NCBI GenBank assembly: GCA_023251415.1
Contig: JAHEYX010000139.1
Coordinates: forward strand, 1 to 7,809
Source: Chitinophagales bacterium
GTDB lineage: Bacteria > Bacteroidota > Bacteroidia > Chitinophagales > CAIODY01
Direction of reading: 5' to 3'
DNA: 7,809 nt
This document shows positions 6,735-7,809 of the stretch, in pieces. Position 1 is the first letter of the stretch; every line of letters starts with the position of its first letter. A model generated the notes under the pieces. That model was not told the origin of the DNA. It did no database searches and worked only from the letters and a program-made list of their open reading frames with translations. The position numbers and the translations under genes were made by a program.

Positions 6735-7790
6735 TCAATGCAATACTTGTTTATATAAACGCATATAGCTTTCCACATTGTGGTTCCAATCAAATTGCTT
6801 AGCATATTGTTGACGAGCAAAGGTTAATTCCACATTAGTTCGTTCTTTTTCCATTTGCGCGTTAATTAATGTTGCCATTTCGTTTGGTTCAAAAGAATTC
6901 CAATAATAGCCAAACGCTCCTGCAATCTCAGGTAAGCTGGAAGATGAAGAAAGAAATACAGGCTTGCCGCAACTCATGGCTTCAATAACGGGAAGTCCAA
7001 ACCCTTCATGCAAAGAAGGGAACGCCAAAGCCGCGCATTGGTGCATACACGCTGCTTTTTCGGAGTCACTAATTTTTCCAATCAGCTTAATATTGTTTAA
7101 TTGACTACGATTTATTTCTGCTTTTAAATTTTCGGCATATTCCCCTTCTGCATTTCCTGCCAGTATTAATTGCATCTCAGGTAAATATTTCATCATCGGC
7201 ACCAATACATGCAGGTTCTTTTTAGCACTGATATTGCAAATACAAAACAGAAATGGTTTGTTTAATTGAATTAATTCGGGTAGCGTTCCATCAACATAAG
7301 TAAGTTGCTGAACACCATTATAAATAACTGAACAGGTTTGTGGTAGTTGCAAATGGGCTTCCACTTCAGCTTTTGCAAAATTGGAAATGCAAGTTACTGC
7401 GGCCGCTCGATTGACTTTCTTTTGCAAACGATTTAAGCGGCGATTAGCTTTTGCTGCTGCTTTCTCATGCATAAAGTTCAAGTCATGAATCGTAACAATA
7501 TATTTGGTTTTGTGATCGGGTAAATAGGCACTGTCTTGATGAATTACATGCCACAAATCAAAACCTGAATTGCTAAACGAAAAATACCTGGAGAAATCAC
7601 TGGTTGTTTTATAGTTGATGTGATTTCCAAAAAAGCCGATGAATTTTTGAGGAACAAGAAAGTAGAATTGAAAGGTGTTGGGATTATTCAAAGCCCACTC
7701 GGCAATGGTCTTTCCGTAATTCAAGGATACTTGACCTAATCCGACAAACAGGTTATCAAGTTTCAATAAATCAATCAAGACTTTTTTCAT
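6735..7790 (-). CDS. Family 4-type (GT-B) glycosyltransferase
   Basis: A 351-residue cytoplasmic or membrane-peripheral retaining glycosyltransferase, close to the usual length of the family. The N-terminal half holds a Rossmann-like domain with V-L-I-D-L near the start, D-L-W-H-V-I-H-Q, and the typical T-I-H-D-L with H102 and D103. S-N-F-A-K and I-Y-N-G-V lead into the C-terminal donor-binding domain. There K190/K191 in I-S-A-K-K-N, L-I-L-A-G-N and the E-x7-E motif in H-E-G-F-G-L-P-V-I-E (E262 and E270) mark the nucleotide-sugar site, followed by A-M-S-C-G-K-P-V. The acceptor and sugar cannot be told; capsule, exopolysaccharide or LPS-type glycan assembly is the usual role. The ATG at 7790 is chosen; a GTG directly before it at 7793 is also in frame. 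A TAA on the same strand at 7805-7803 could be the end of an upstream gene, but only 19 upstream bases are visible. Confidence 0.92.
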   Translation of the reverse strand: MKKVLIDLLKLDNLFVGLGQVSLNYGKTIAEWALNNPNTFQFYFLVPQKFIGFFGNHINYKTTSDFSRYFSFSNSGFDLWHVIHQDSAYLPDHKTKYIVTIHDLNFMHEKAAAKANRRLNRLQKKVNRAAAVTCISNFAKAEVEAHLQLPQTCSVIYNGVQQLTYVDGTLPELIQLNKPFLFCICNISAKKNLHVLVPMMKYLPEMQLILAGNAEGEYAENLKAEINRSQLNNIKLIGKISDSEKAACMHQCAALAFPSLHEGFGLPVIEAMSCGKPVFLSSSSSLPEIAGAFGYYWNSFEPNEMATLINAQMEKERTNVELTFARQQYAKQFDWNHNVESYMRLYKQVLH

Positions 7791-7809
7791 CACGCTCTAG
7801 TTTTAATGA

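Noticed and set aside
6749..6760. Perfect 12-base palindrome GTTTATATAAAC
   Set aside because: It lies within the last codons of the glycosyltransferase gene, is AT-rich, and is not repeated elsewhere in the window as far as I can see; chance is the simplest explanation.

Overview
The window looks like a low-GC chromosomal segment of a member of the Bacteroidota. The main reasons are the type IX secretion (T9SS) C-terminal sorting domain on the 1304-residue protein, signal peptides ending in the phylum-typical A-Q, a promoter-like TAnnTTTG element, and starts without strong Shine-Dalgarno sequences. No rRNA, tRNA, CRISPR array, insertion sequence or phage gene is visible.

Layout from left to right. 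(1) Positions 1-914, minus strand: the N-terminal 304 codons of a secreted protein of unknown function that runs off the left edge. (2) A 93-base divergent spacer (915-1007). (3) Two overlapping plus-strand genes, 1008-1736 and 1729-2283. They encode a membrane-anchored phosphodiester-glycosidase (NAGPA-like) domain protein and a YdjM/DUF457-type membrane-bound putative metal-dependent hydrolase. (4) An 82-base spacer, then a two-gene secretion unit. It has a 149-residue exported protein (2366-2815) and, one base later, a 1304-residue multidomain protein (2817-6731) with an Asp-box (BNR/VPS10-like) beta-propeller, PKD, LamG-like, fibronectin-like and T9SS sorting domains. (5) A minus-strand family-4-type glycosyltransferase (6735-7790), convergent with the big gene and separated from it by three bases.

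The theme is the cell envelope and surface. The overlapping pair (3) puts a probable periplasmic hydrolase and an inner-membrane hydrolase under likely coupled translation. The pair in (4) looks like a small exported partner plus a large surface or released adhesin/enzyme-like protein. The glycosyltransferase may be the edge of a polysaccharide locus continuing to the right, but only one gene of it is seen.

I do not see a clearly new multi-gene system. The best leads are the small exported protein, which resembles the N-terminal segment of single-chain Asp-box T9SS proteins; the overlapping hydrolase pair; and a possible leaderless promoter.
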